Positions 45,522-53,461 of a DNA stretch of 64,000 nucleotides are shown here, piece after piece. A model generated the notes under the pieces. The model searched no databases. It saw only the letters and a list, made by a program, of their open reading frames with translations, and was not told the origin of the DNA. This DNA is from Morganella morganii_D. GTDB taxonomy: Bacteria; Pseudomonadota; Gammaproteobacteria; Enterobacterales; Enterobacteriaceae. The stretch covers positions 2,294,001-2,358,000 of the forward strand of contig CP173058.1 in NCBI GenBank assembly GCA_044772875.1, in the 5' to 3' direction. Both the position numbers and the translations under genes were made by a program. Each line of letters opens with the position of its first letter. Within the stretch, counting starts at the first letter, position 1.

Positions 45522-47636
45522 TTATTTACTCTTTTTTCCGCCGAGAGAAATAACCCGGTCCGCTGACTCAATAGTTGATTCGCGGTGGGCAATGATAATC
45601 CGCGTAATCGGCAGCTGGCGGATCGCCTGATTGACATAAGATTCGCTCTCTTTGTCCAGTGCGCTGGTCGCTTCATCCATAAACAGGATGCGGGGTTTGC
45701 GGTACAGGGCGCGGGCGATAAATATCCGCTGTTTCTGCCCGCCGGAAAGCCCCTCGCCCAGTTCACCGATCAGTGTTTCATAGCCCATCGGCATTGATAC
45801 AATCACGTCGTGAATATAACCGGCCTGAGCACAGGCAATCATCAGCTGCTCATCCGGGTTTTTGGTGAACCCGCAGATATTTTCACGGATCGAGCCGGAG
45901 AACAGTTTGTCATCCTGCATCACGCAGGCGATCATTTTGTGGTAGTTATTCACGCCGAGCCGGCGGATATCAATGTTATCAATGAACACCTTACCGTCCG
46001 ACGGTTCAAACAGGCCGCACAGCACTTTCATCAGCGTGGTTTTCCCCGAGCCGGACGGTCCGGTAATCGCGACACTCTCTCCGGGACTCACCGACAGATT
46101 GATATCACAGAAGATCGGCGCGGACTGACTATCATAGCTGTATGTCAGGTCGCCGGTTTCCAGCCCGGCGGGCTGCATCTGCGGCTCATACGGCACATCC
46201 GGCTTTTTATTTTCCTGCTCATTAAGGGCGATATCGGAAATACGTTCGTTATGCAGGCTCATAATCCGCAGTTGCAGCAGGAACTCAATGAGGGACGCGG
46301 CGCGGCCGGCGAACTGCTCACGGTAGGCACTGAACGCAACAAACATCCCGAGGGTCATGGCGTTATTGATCACCAGACCCGCGCCTATCCACAGGATCGC
46401 TACCTGATCACAGGCCATAATAAAAGTATTCACCCCGCCGAACATCAGGTTCATCCGGGTCAGACGGATGCCGGTGTTGATGGAATCCACTTTCAGATTC
46501 AGCCAGTGATTACCCCGGCGGTCGCTCATGCCCTGGGTTTTCACCGTGGTGATGCCGTAAAGAGACTCCATAAAATACGATCCGGCACGCGCCTCTTTAA
46601 TCAGCGACTCTTCTGACAGCCGGCGGTAATAGCTGTAAGTGCCCAGCCGCAGCCCGATATACACGGCGGTAAACCCCAGCACAATCCAGGTAAGGTAACC
46701 GCCGTAGAGGATCATCATGATAAACACGCCGATCAGCATGATGCCGTCCATAATCGCCCCGACCACACTGGTGGTAAAGGTGGTGCGCAGAATATCAAGC
46801 GAGCCGAAACGGGACTGAATATCCCCGAGTTTGCGCCGCTCAAAATAGCTGAGCGGCAGGCGCAGCAGATGGGTAAACAGCCCGGACTGCCACTGCACAT
46901 TGATCAGCGTTTCCATCACCAGGCCGGCCCAGGCGCGGCACATACTGACTGCCGCTTTCAGCAGAATAATAAATAATAAGCCGGTACAAATCAGGGACAA
47001 CAATCCCTGATCCCCGGCGGGAATCGCGTGATCCATCACCAGCTGTGTACCCACCGGCATAATCAGCCCGATGGCCTCAATCACCACAGAAAAGGCGAAG
47101 ATTTTCAGCAGCGCTTTTTTCAGCCCGTGAATATTGCCGATAAGCTTGCGCAGACTGAGTTTTTTCACCACCTCCTGCTTTGTGAAGGTGCTACCGGGCC
47201 AGGCTTCCAGCGCCACACCGGTAAAATTGCGCGACATCTCCTCAACACCGGCCACACGGCGGCCGTATGCCGGGTCGTGCAGAATAAATTTATTGCCGCT
47301 GATTTTCACCAGCACCAGGAAGTGATTGAAATCCCAGTGTAAAATACAGGGCAGACGCAGATTCGGCAGGTCGTCCATATCCAGCGACAGAGCACGGGTA
47401 GTCATCCCCATTTCGGACGCTATACCGGTCAGTCCGGCCAGTGTTGCGCCCCGGGCAGAAAGATTAAACTGCCGGCGCAGGGAAATCAGATCAATACTTT
47501 TGCCGTAATGGGCGGAAATCATCGCCAGGCTGGCGAGGCCGCACTCGGACGATTCCGTCTGATGAATGACCGGAATGCGCTGACGCAGACGGAGATCGAG
47601 TTTTTCCAGCAATCCTTTTAAGGATAAACGGCGCAT
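45522..47636 (-). CDS. Microcin/bacteriocin ABC exporter with active C39 peptidase (CvaB-like)
   Basis: The 704-residue protein opens with a complete C39 peptidase: catalytic Cys in QTESSECGLASL (about 26-37), His in HWDFNHFLVL and Asp in LHDPAYGRR. Six membrane helices follow, then an ATPase with GPSGSGKTT, LSGGQKQRIFIARAL and ILFMDEATSALD. Such proteins cleave double-glycine leaders and export the peptide. The HlyD-like partner is immediately upstream, and a suitable precursor is at 49404-49679. No dedicated outer-membrane channel is adjacent, as in colicin V, which uses TolC. Confidence 0.95.
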   Translation of the reverse strand: MRRLSLKGLLEKLDLRLRQRIPVIHQTESSECGLASLAMISAHYGKSIDLISLRRQFNLSARGATLAGLTGIASEMGMTTRALSLDMDDLPNLRLPCILHWDFNHFLVLVKISGNKFILHDPAYGRRVAGVEEMSRNFTGVALEAWPGSTFTKQEVVKKLSLRKLIGNIHGLKKALLKIFAFSVVIEAIGLIMPVGTQLVMDHAIPAGDQGLLSLICTGLLFIILLKAAVSMCRAWAGLVMETLINVQWQSGLFTHLLRLPLSYFERRKLGDIQSRFGSLDILRTTFTTSVVGAIMDGIMLIGVFIMMILYGGYLTWIVLGFTAVYIGLRLGTYSYYRRLSEESLIKEARAGSYFMESLYGITTVKTQGMSDRRGNHWLNLKVDSINTGIRLTRMNLMFGGVNTFIMACDQVAILWIGAGLVINNAMTLGMFVAFSAYREQFAGRAASLIEFLLQLRIMSLHNERISDIALNEQENKKPDVPYEPQMQPAGLETGDLTYSYDSQSAPIFCDINLSVSPGESVAITGPSGSGKTTLMKVLCGLFEPSDGKVFIDNIDIRRLGVNNYHKMIACVMQDDKLFSGSIRENICGFTKNPDEQLMIACAQAGYIHDVIVSMPMGYETLIGELGEGLSGGQKQRIFIARALYRKPRILFMDEATSALDKESESYVNQAIRQLPITRIIIAHRESTIESADRVISLGGKKSK

Positions 47637-47670
47637 ACGGCCTCCCGATCAGATAACAGCATCCGTTTTG

Positions 47671-48957
47671 TCATGGTGTGTCTGCTCCTGTTGGCCCTGA
47701 GGCACTCTGTTTCATGTCATAGAAAGGTGACACCATCCACTGATAGATTTTGCGTTTTTCCAGAAATAACGTGGTATTGGCTTTCATTCCGTTTTGCAGG
47801 CTGAGCTCGCGGCCGTCATAGGTGATCATCTGCTTTTCCGGACGTACAATCACTTTGTAATAAGGAATGGACTGCGGCATCTGACTGACTTTTGGTGCCC
47901 CGGCATAGGTCATCATCTCCTGCGGAGAGGCGGGGGTTTTGGAAATTATCTGAATGGTGGCGGCAAACTGGCCGAATTTTTCCGCCGGAAAGGCCTCATA
48001 GCGGACATTCACGGCATCACCGATGTTCAGATAAGGCAGTGCATCGTTAGGTACCCAGAGCACCAGCCAGTACTGACGGATATTTTCCGGCAGGATTTGC
48101 AGAAGGGTATCCCCGGGACTGACCATCTGGCCGACCGTCACCCCCAGGGAATCCACACGGCCGTCAGTCAGGGCACGGACAATAATTCCGCTGCCCGCTT
48201 CGTTAGCAACCTGTTCTTTCATCAGCTCAGATTGCTGTAATTCCAGCTGATAAATCCGGTTATCAAATTCCGCAGCCTGAGTCATGATCTGACTTTCCAG
48301 TAAAGTAATTTGCAGAATGTTCTGCTCATTCTGCCCGCTTAATCCCAGCAGACTGTTTTGCTGGGAATAATAAAGAGCAGTCTGGTTCAGCCATTGATCT
48401 TTATTTATCAGGCCTCTTTCCCGGTAGTGCTGATAATTATCCATATTCCGTTTCATAATACGGATCCCTTCCTGCGCCCGTTCCATAATACCGGCAGAGC
48501 GTAACTGCGCCTGTGCATAAAGGGATTTTTGTTTCTCAAGCGAAGCCAGTGTGGTGTCTTTGTTATCCCTGAGGCGCGTGATCATATCGCGGATATACTG
48601 TAACTGCTGTTCTATTTCACGGCGCTGATTATCACTGACCACGCCGCTGGCCGTCGCTCTGCTGGTATCAATACTGTAAACCGGGTCACCTTTGCGGATA
48701 ACCTGTCCTTCAGTCACATATTGCCGGGTAACAAACCCCTGTACACCGGCCGATACAGTGACAGCCCGCGGATTTGTGGTGATTTCCCCGGTTACGCTGA
48801 CCCGCCGCGTATAACTGCCGGACAAAATAAAGGCCAGAAACGCGGTTAAAAACAGGAAACTGCATAACATGATCAGCCACAGCGGAATACCGGGCAGCAA
48901 TAATGCCTTACCCCGCCATTTCATTTTCCTGTTATCGAGTGCAGCTTTTCGGAACAT
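47671..48957 (-). CDS. Microcin export membrane fusion protein (CvaA/HlyD-like)
   Basis: The 428-residue protein has a single amino-terminal membrane helix (WLIMLCSFLFLTAFLAFIL, about 32-50), a lipoyl-like domain (VSAGVQGFVTRQYVTEGQVI), coiled-coil arms (about 105-255) and a carboxyl beta-barrel region with ILPENIRQYWLVLWVP. It pairs with the C39 ABC transporter 34 bases downstream, matching the CvaA-CvaB order of colicin V systems. Confidence 0.93.
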   Translation of the reverse strand: MFRKAALDNRKMKWRGKALLLPGIPLWLIMLCSFLFLTAFLAFILSGSYTRRVSVTGEITTNPRAVTVSAGVQGFVTRQYVTEGQVIRKGDPVYSIDTSRATASGVVSDNQRREIEQQLQYIRDMITRLRDNKDTTLASLEKQKSLYAQAQLRSAGIMERAQEGIRIMKRNMDNYQHYRERGLINKDQWLNQTALYYSQQNSLLGLSGQNEQNILQITLLESQIMTQAAEFDNRIYQLELQQSELMKEQVANEAGSGIIVRALTDGRVDSLGVTVGQMVSPGDTLLQILPENIRQYWLVLWVPNDALPYLNIGDAVNVRYEAFPAEKFGQFAATIQIISKTPASPQEMMTYAGAPKVSQMPQSIPYYKVIVRPEKQMITYDGRELSLQNGMKANTTLFLEKRKIYQWMVSPFYDMKQSASGPTGADTP

Positions 48958-49006
48958 AATAGACCCTGCCTGCGGTTATCCGGTGCATAAAAGGCCGTCA
49001 GTATCA

Positions 49007-49050
49007 GGGAAAAAATAAAAAAACGGGAATTCATAAAATAATGAATTCCC
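49007..49050 (-). terminator. Terminator after the decayed microcin gene
   Basis: A perfect 10-base stem (GGGAATTCAT with ATGAATTCCC, loop of six) is followed on the minus strand by a long T-rich run. It separates the precursor genes from the export genes, so the latter may need their own promoter or rely on read-through. Confidence 0.93.
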
Positions 49051-49078
49051 ATAAAATACGATATTGACATCAATAATA

Positions 49079-49225
49079 CTAAGGCTCTGTATTAATCCGC
49101 CCCGGAATTAGTACGTTTACATTCAGATACAGACCAAATACCCGGAATGCCGCACTGCCAACCTTGCTGCCGACATCGGCCAGGCCATCTTTAATAAAAC
49201 CGGCACCAGAGACTGCTTCAATCAC
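49079..49225 (-). pseudogene. Remnant of a second double-glycine microcin precursor
   Basis: Reading from GTG 49225 gives 48 residues beginning VIEAVSGAGFIKDG and containing GLADVGSKVGSAAF, ending at TAG 49079. The start aligns with the intact precursor next door (IELVSGSGCIQDT, then GFGEKLGD), including a GA-type double-glycine site. An in-frame TAA lies nine bases before the GTG and no ATG or ribosome site precedes it, so most of the leader is missing. The core is also shorter (about 40 against 76 residues). It is best read as a decayed tandem duplicate; translation from GTG is unlikely but not excluded. Confidence 0.7.
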
Positions 49226-49342
49226 CTGAAATAATTAATTTTTAATAATGAATAAAATAAGTTAACGACGATATTTAAAATACAGGAATAGTTTGTCCCC
49301 CGGATATCCTTCAATATCCCGGGTAAAAAAAGAGATATTAAT

Positions 49343-49372
49343 GATCCTCTGCCATCACTTCTGCAGAGGATC
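49343..49372 (-). terminator. Hairpin downstream of the microcin gene
   Basis: A perfect 10-base stem (GATCCTCTGC with GCAGAGGATC, loop of ten) lies 31 bases after the stop of the intact precursor. The minus-strand tail is only moderately T-rich, so this may stabilise the short mRNA or act as a partial terminator. Confidence 0.65.
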
Positions 49373-49403
49373 ACCACTCATGCTGATTACTGTTTCAGCT
49401 TAA

Positions 49404-49679
49404 TTATTTACAGATACCGTCGAGATCCACCACACGGCCTAATGCTTTTTCAAAAAGACCGCCGACAACAGCCCCCACTTTACCGCCGACATTTTTACCC
49501 AGGTTAGGAACGAAGTCCTTCAGGCTCACTTTTCCGATAACAGGGAGATCGACTTTCAGAAAAGGTGAGAGCATCCCGAAGCCTAAATCGCCCAGTTTTT
49601 CACCAAAACCGGAGATAGTATCCTGGATACAACCTGAACCGGAAACCAACTCAATCTCTGCATAATTTAATTCTTTCAT
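49404..49679 (-). CDS. Class II microcin-like precursor with double-glycine leader
   Basis: The 91-residue peptide begins MKELNYAEIELVSGS, a 15-residue leader with the spacing of hydrophobic and acidic positions seen in colicin V-type precursors, ending in a GS cleavage site. The mature part would be 76 residues, rich in Gly with GxxxG-like runs (NVGGKVGAVVGGLFEKALG) and with a Cys near each end (positions 17 and 90 of the precursor), which could form one disulfide. A C39 exporter and a HlyD partner lie downstream. An antibacterial role is inferred; no immunity gene is obvious. Confidence 0.85.
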   Translation of the reverse strand: MKELNYAEIELVSGSGCIQDTISGFGEKLGDLGFGMLSPFLKVDLPVIGKVSLKDFVPNLGKNVGGKVGAVVGGLFEKALGRVVDLDGICK

Positions 49680-49847
49680 TATTAGTCCTTTTTATAATCA
49701 ATAGTTTTATATGAATAATAGGAAATAAAACAATTCACAATGACATTATTTCATAATCATTTATTATTCAGGATTTATCCTACTGGTTTTTTTAACGACT
49801 GAATAACTCAATATTAATTTGCTGGATATTAAAAATAATAATGACAG

Positions 49848-49885
49848 TAAAGCAGGAATTAACTTTTTATTCCTGCTTTATTTTA
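49848..49885. terminator. Hairpin after the SPFH gene
   Basis: A 12-base stem (TAAAGCAGGAAT with ATTCCTGCTTTA) lies about 20 bases past the SPFH stop. T-rich sequence is stronger on the plus-strand side; on the minus strand, where the gene is read, the tail is weak, so the direction is uncertain. Confidence 0.65.
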
Positions 49886-49898
49886 TTTCGGCCGTTAT

Positions 49899-50870
49899 TT
49901 ATTGCTGAGCACGCATATCCATAATCATTTTGCCGTCATAGTCTGCACCAACAACAATATTAGGCACTTCACCTTTGTATTTCTCCGCTTTAATTTGTTC
50001 TATTTCAAGCTGTTTCCAGTTGATCATTTCGCGGGTGATTGTCTGCTGCAATACGGCGTTAGCTTCAGATTCTTTCTGAGCCGCATATAAACGGGCATCT
50101 GCCTCCTGACGCATTGCATAAGAGCTCGCCTGGGCATTACGTTCACGGGCAAGTGCCTGCTGTTCTGCGGATTCACGCTCTGCCTGTGCGATAACCACTT
50201 TTTTCTGTGCCAGTTCACGCTCTTTCTCTGCTTCTGCTTTTGCCTGGTTTATCTGCTCCTGACGCATCTTGGTATTCACAACCTGTTCCTGAACCACTTC
50301 CGGCAGGGTAATATCCTGGATCATAATTTCTTTGATCGTATAGCCGTAAGGCGAGGCATAGCCCTGAATGGCATCACGGATAGATTCCTGCAATTTTCGC
50401 TGAGTATCAGCGGTATACAGATCCTGTGCGTTAGCAACATCTTTCCCGAATTCCAGGATCGTGGAAATCAATTTCTGACGGACATATTTATCCAGCGCTT
50501 CGCTCTCTGTACCACCGTTAATACGGAGGATTGGCGCTTTTGAGCCGTCAAACTGAAGCATCACCGTAATATCAACAATAGATTTAAGTTTATCCTGTGA
50601 CGGTACGCGCAGCTCTTTCAGTGACACGCGGATATCTTTTGTCGAATACGTATCAAATGTCATAAAAGGGTTAATCGGGAAATGCAGACCGGCATCATAC
50701 GCCACCGGGTTGACCTTACCTAAAAAGGTCCCGACTTTTACCGAACCATCCTGAACGATGGTGTATGAATTAAAGGTAACTATTCCCGCGACCAGAAGAA
50801 TAACGGCAACAATAATCAATTTGATCACTGACTTCAGTTTTACCGGATTTACTGCCTGCATCATTTGCAT
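49899..50870 (-). CDS. SPFH/prohibitin-family membrane protein
   Basis: The 323-residue protein has one amino-terminal membrane helix (VIKLIIVAVILLVAGIVTF), a Band 7/SPFH domain (about 30-200; SVKVGTFLGKVNPVAYDAGLHF, shown by its core VAYDAGLHFPINPF) and an Ala/Glu/Gln coiled coil (about 200-270). Relatives form large membrane-associated ring complexes with proteases or in microdomains. It has no NfeD or HflK/C partner beside it. Any link to the neighbouring microcin system is only positional. Confidence 0.9.
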   Translation of the reverse strand: MQMMQAVNPVKLKSVIKLIIVAVILLVAGIVTFNSYTIVQDGSVKVGTFLGKVNPVAYDAGLHFPINPFMTFDTYSTKDIRVSLKELRVPSQDKLKSIVDITVMLQFDGSKAPILRINGGTESEALDKYVRQKLISTILEFGKDVANAQDLYTADTQRKLQESIRDAIQGYASPYGYTIKEIMIQDITLPEVVQEQVVNTKMRQEQINQAKAEAEKERELAQKKVVIAQAERESAEQQALARERNAQASSYAMRQEADARLYAAQKESEANAVLQQTITREMINWKQLEIEQIKAEKYKGEVPNIVVGADYDGKMIMDMRAQQ

Positions 50871-51248
50871 GTCTTATCCCTATAAGATAATTCTTAGTTA
50901 ATGTCATTTTTATAAATACTATTTTATGTATCAGTCATACTCTTTTTTACATTGCCATTATTCATAAAATACAGAGAATGAGCAAATCCCGGATTCGGGT
51001 AACCGCCCCGGAATTTCCGCAAAAGCAGGTCAGGCCGCACCGGCCGGGAAGCAGGAACGAATAATATATAACATACCGGGTAGTTATTGAAAAATAATGT
51101 CCGGCGGAATTCATTATTAAAGAAACTTCCGTCTGATTACTATTTATTTAAATAACACGATACAGTCCGTTTTTACGGATGGAAGTATTGTTTTTAATAA
51201 AAAACATACAATCAATAAAACTCATCCTGATGAAACAGAAATTAACCA
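50871..51248. other. Gap between the SPFH gene and a decayed pilin gene
   Basis: The 378 bases are divergent: the SPFH promoter must be here, and perhaps that of the pilin remnant. AT-rich blocks flank a more GC-rich island (about 50995-51055) that I cannot assign. No gene or clear site was found. Confidence 0.35.
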
Positions 51249-51495
51249 TGAAAAACATTTATTGCATTAATTACTGTCTCATGTGCCGTTACTGCACAAA
51301 GTGCGTCAGATAATACCGGGTGAAGTCGCGAACCAGACATGCTCACTGAATATAAACGATTATCCGGTGCTGATACAAATCCGGGCAGATGACAGTGAAA
51401 ACAGCGGACAATCCCTGACAATATCCGTGAGCTGTAGCCGCACTGTATATATGACAGTGATAATACATCTTTCACTGGTAAGTGATAATGAGTAG
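51249..51495 (+). pseudogene. Frame-shifted fimbrial pilin remnant
   Basis: An ATG at 51249 opens into a signal-peptide-like segment that reads only after a one-base shift (FIALITVSCAVTAQSASDN). After a second shift a pilin-like piece follows (GEVANQTCSLNIN, then DDSENSGQSLTISVSC), with the paired Cys seen in type 1 pilins. Stops interrupt both frames and the total is far below a pilin of 170 or more residues, so sequence has also been lost. A terminator directly downstream on the same strand supports a former single-gene unit. Confidence 0.55.
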
Positions 51496-51534
51496 TATGT
51501 AAGAGCACTTAATAGTGCTGACTTTGTAAGCCGG

Positions 51535-51570
51535 ACATCCGGAAGAAGGAATCTTCCGGATGTTCTTTTA
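51535..51570 (+). terminator. Terminator after the pilin remnant
   Basis: A perfect 12-base stem (ACATCCGGAAGA with TCTTCCGGATGT, loop of five) followed by TTCTTTTA on the plus strand. It can also insulate acuI, which converges from the right. Confidence 0.88.
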
Positions 51571-51593
51571 CTGGTGTTACGGATCGCACAATA

Positions 51594-52577
51594 TTAATTA
51601 TTTACATCCACCACCACACGGCCGCGGATTTCACCGTTCAGTAAGCGCTGTGCAGCCGGAATCGCTTCATTTAACGGAATCACACGGCTGATAGTTTCCA
51701 GCTGTGCCGGGTCAGTCAGTTCTGCCAGCTGTTTCCATGCCGCCACACGATCTGCCTGCGGGCGCATCACACTGTCGATACCAATCAGGCTCACACCTCT
51801 GAGAATAAACGGAGCAACTGTCCCGTTAAAATCCATGCCCTGTGCCAGACCGCACGCCGCCACAACACCACCATACTGAGTACCCGCACAGACACCGGCC
51901 AGTGTATGGCTACCCACGCTGTCAATCGCAGCCGCCCAGCGTTCTTTGGTCAGTGGTTTGCCCGGTACGGATAATTCATTGCGATCCATAATTTCGGATG
52001 CTCCCAGGGTATCAATCAGATATGCGGTATCAGTGGTACGGCCGGTGGAGGCGATGACCTCAAAACCTAATTTTGACAGCAGAGAAACCGCAAAACTGCC
52101 CACACCACCACTGGCACCGGTCACCAGCACTTTACCGGATTCTTTGGTGATCCCCTGTTTCAGCAGCGCCTGAACCGCCAGCATTGCGGTATAACCGGCT
52201 GTGCCGATCATCATCGCCTGCTTTGTGCTCATCCCTGCCGGTAACGGCGTCAGCCAGCTGTCTTTGACTTTTGCCACCTGAGACAACCCGCCCCAGTATT
52301 TTTCGCCGACACTCCAGCCGTTGAGCAGCACTTTATCACCTGCTTTATAATGCTCAGAGCTGCTTTCAGTCACGGTACCGGCAAAATCAATGCCCGGAAC
52401 CATCGGGAAACTGCGCACGACCGGGCTTTTGCCGGTAATAGCGAGGCCATCTTTATAATTCAGTGTGGAATAATCAATCCGCACAGTCACATTGTGATCC
52501 GGCAGTTGTGATTCATCAAGCCGGGCCAGCTTTGCGGTGTAACCGTCAGTATTTTCAATCAGAATGCAGTTAAACAT
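51594..52577 (-). CDS. acuI: Acrylyl-CoA reductase AcuI / YhdH family oxidoreductase
   Basis: The 327-residue protein is a zinc-free medium-chain reductase: YSTLNYKDGLAITGKSPVV, FPMVPGIDFAGTV and the nucleotide-binding turn VTGASGGVGSFAVSLL. AcuI/YhdH enzymes reduce acryloyl-CoA with NADPH, protecting against this reactive metabolite. A TetR-type operator (52599-52613) lies 22 bases upstream of ATG 52577, and the TetR gene precedes it on the same strand, so induction by a reactive carbonyl or thioester is plausible. Confidence 0.92.
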   Translation of the reverse strand: MFNCILIENTDGYTAKLARLDESQLPDHNVTVRIDYSTLNYKDGLAITGKSPVVRSFPMVPGIDFAGTVTESSSEHYKAGDKVLLNGWSVGEKYWGGLSQVAKVKDSWLTPLPAGMSTKQAMMIGTAGYTAMLAVQALLKQGITKESGKVLVTGASGGVGSFAVSLLSKLGFEVIASTGRTTDTAYLIDTLGASEIMDRNELSVPGKPLTKERWAAAIDSVGSHTLAGVCAGTQYGGVVAACGLAQGMDFNGTVAPFILRGVSLIGIDSVMRPQADRVAAWKQLAELTDPAQLETISRVIPLNEAIPAAQRLLNGEIRGRVVVDVNN

Positions 52578-52598
52578 GGTGTTATCCTTTTATGAATA

Positions 52599-52613
52599 TA
52601 GACCGAATGTCTA
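52599..52613. promoter_or_regulatory. TetR-type operator before acuI
   Basis: The 15-base sequence TAGACCGAATGTCTA is a palindrome with TAGAC/GTCTA arms around a five-base centre. An almost identical site precedes the TetR gene itself (53368-53382), so both are probably bound by that repressor. Confidence 0.82.
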
Positions 52614-52694
52614 CTTAATTGTAAAAAAATTTATTAAATACACACCTGGGTGTTAACAACGGCGATATTTAATAAATTATTCTGCAACAATTTT

Positions 52695-53336
52695 TCAGGC
52701 TTTATCAGCCAGTATCTGCGTCATAAAAACAGTGATAAACAGATCCAGCGGTTCACTATTGCGGGTCAGTTTGGCACGCATTACCGCTCCTTCCCAGCCC
52801 GTCCAGAAAAAAGCCGCCATTTGCCTGCAATCTGTTCTGCCGGAAATAAGTTGCTGTTTCTGTGCTTCCAGAAGACAAACTTCCACCTTTTTTTGCCAGC
52901 CGGTGATAATCTCATTGAGTATTTCACAATACCCGGCCGGCAGACTGGCGACCTCCTGACCGAGATTCCCCACCAGACACCCGCGCTGCCAGTGGTATTT
53001 TTCCATCCCGGCTTTGGCGATCCGGTAAAATGCCCGTAATCTTTCCGGCGGCGGAAGAGTGGTATCAGACAGACATTTATCCAGCAGACCGGAAAAATAG
53101 CTGTCATAATTTTGCATGATTTCCAGACCAAACTGCTCTTTGCTGTCAAAGTAATAGTAAAAAGAGCCTTTCGGCACACCCACCTTCCTCAGGATCCCGT
53201 TGATATCCGAGGTCATATACCCTTTTTCGGTGAACATCTCCATACCGCTGCGGATCAGCATTTTTTTTACATCCGCACCTGCATCATGATTTTTCGGCGG
53301 TCGTCCCCGTTTCGGTTTTGTGATTACTGATGTCAT
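52695..53336 (-). CDS. TetR/AcrR-family repressor, probable regulator of acuI
   Basis: The 213-residue protein has a basic amino tail (TKPKRGRPPKNHDAG) and a TetR helix-turn-helix (INGILRKVGVPKGSFYYYF, about 45-63), followed by an all-helical ligand domain with several Cys (RGCLVGNLG, EVCLLEAQ) that might sense electrophiles, as NemR does. The gene precedes acuI by 117 bases on the same strand. Matching palindromes lie upstream of both, supporting autoregulation and control of acuI. Confidence 0.9.
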   Translation of the reverse strand: MTSVITKPKRGRPPKNHDAGADVKKMLIRSGMEMFTEKGYMTSDINGILRKVGVPKGSFYYYFDSKEQFGLEIMQNYDSYFSGLLDKCLSDTTLPPPERLRAFYRIAKAGMEKYHWQRGCLVGNLGQEVASLPAGYCEILNEIITGWQKKVEVCLLEAQKQQLISGRTDCRQMAAFFWTGWEGAVMRAKLTRNSEPLDLFITVFMTQILADKA

Positions 53337-53367
53337 TGCGTCTTTACCTCTGTCATGCGGAATAATA

Positions 53368-53382
53368 TAGACCGGTTGTCTT
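53368..53382. promoter_or_regulatory. TetR-type operator before the tetR-family gene
   Basis: TAGACCGGTTGTCTT shares the AGACCG...TGTCT core with the acuI site (TAGACCGAATGTCTA) and lies 32 bases upstream of the regulator's ATG. It is the likely autoregulatory site. Confidence 0.82.
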
Positions 53383-53461
53383 TAAAACTCCAGTTGTTTG
53401 TTTCCGGAGCGAAAATCCTCCCGCCGGAACTGCACAGGAGGAACCCACCGGAGAGTGTTCG

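Noticed and set aside
45810..46616. 268-residue plus-strand frame opposite the C39 ABC transporter
   Set aside because: It mirrors the codon structure of the transporter and shows no domain; a shadow frame.
49680..49898. Microcin immunity gene upstream of the precursor
   Set aside because: I found no frame with a start and hydrophobic segment in this AT-rich gap.
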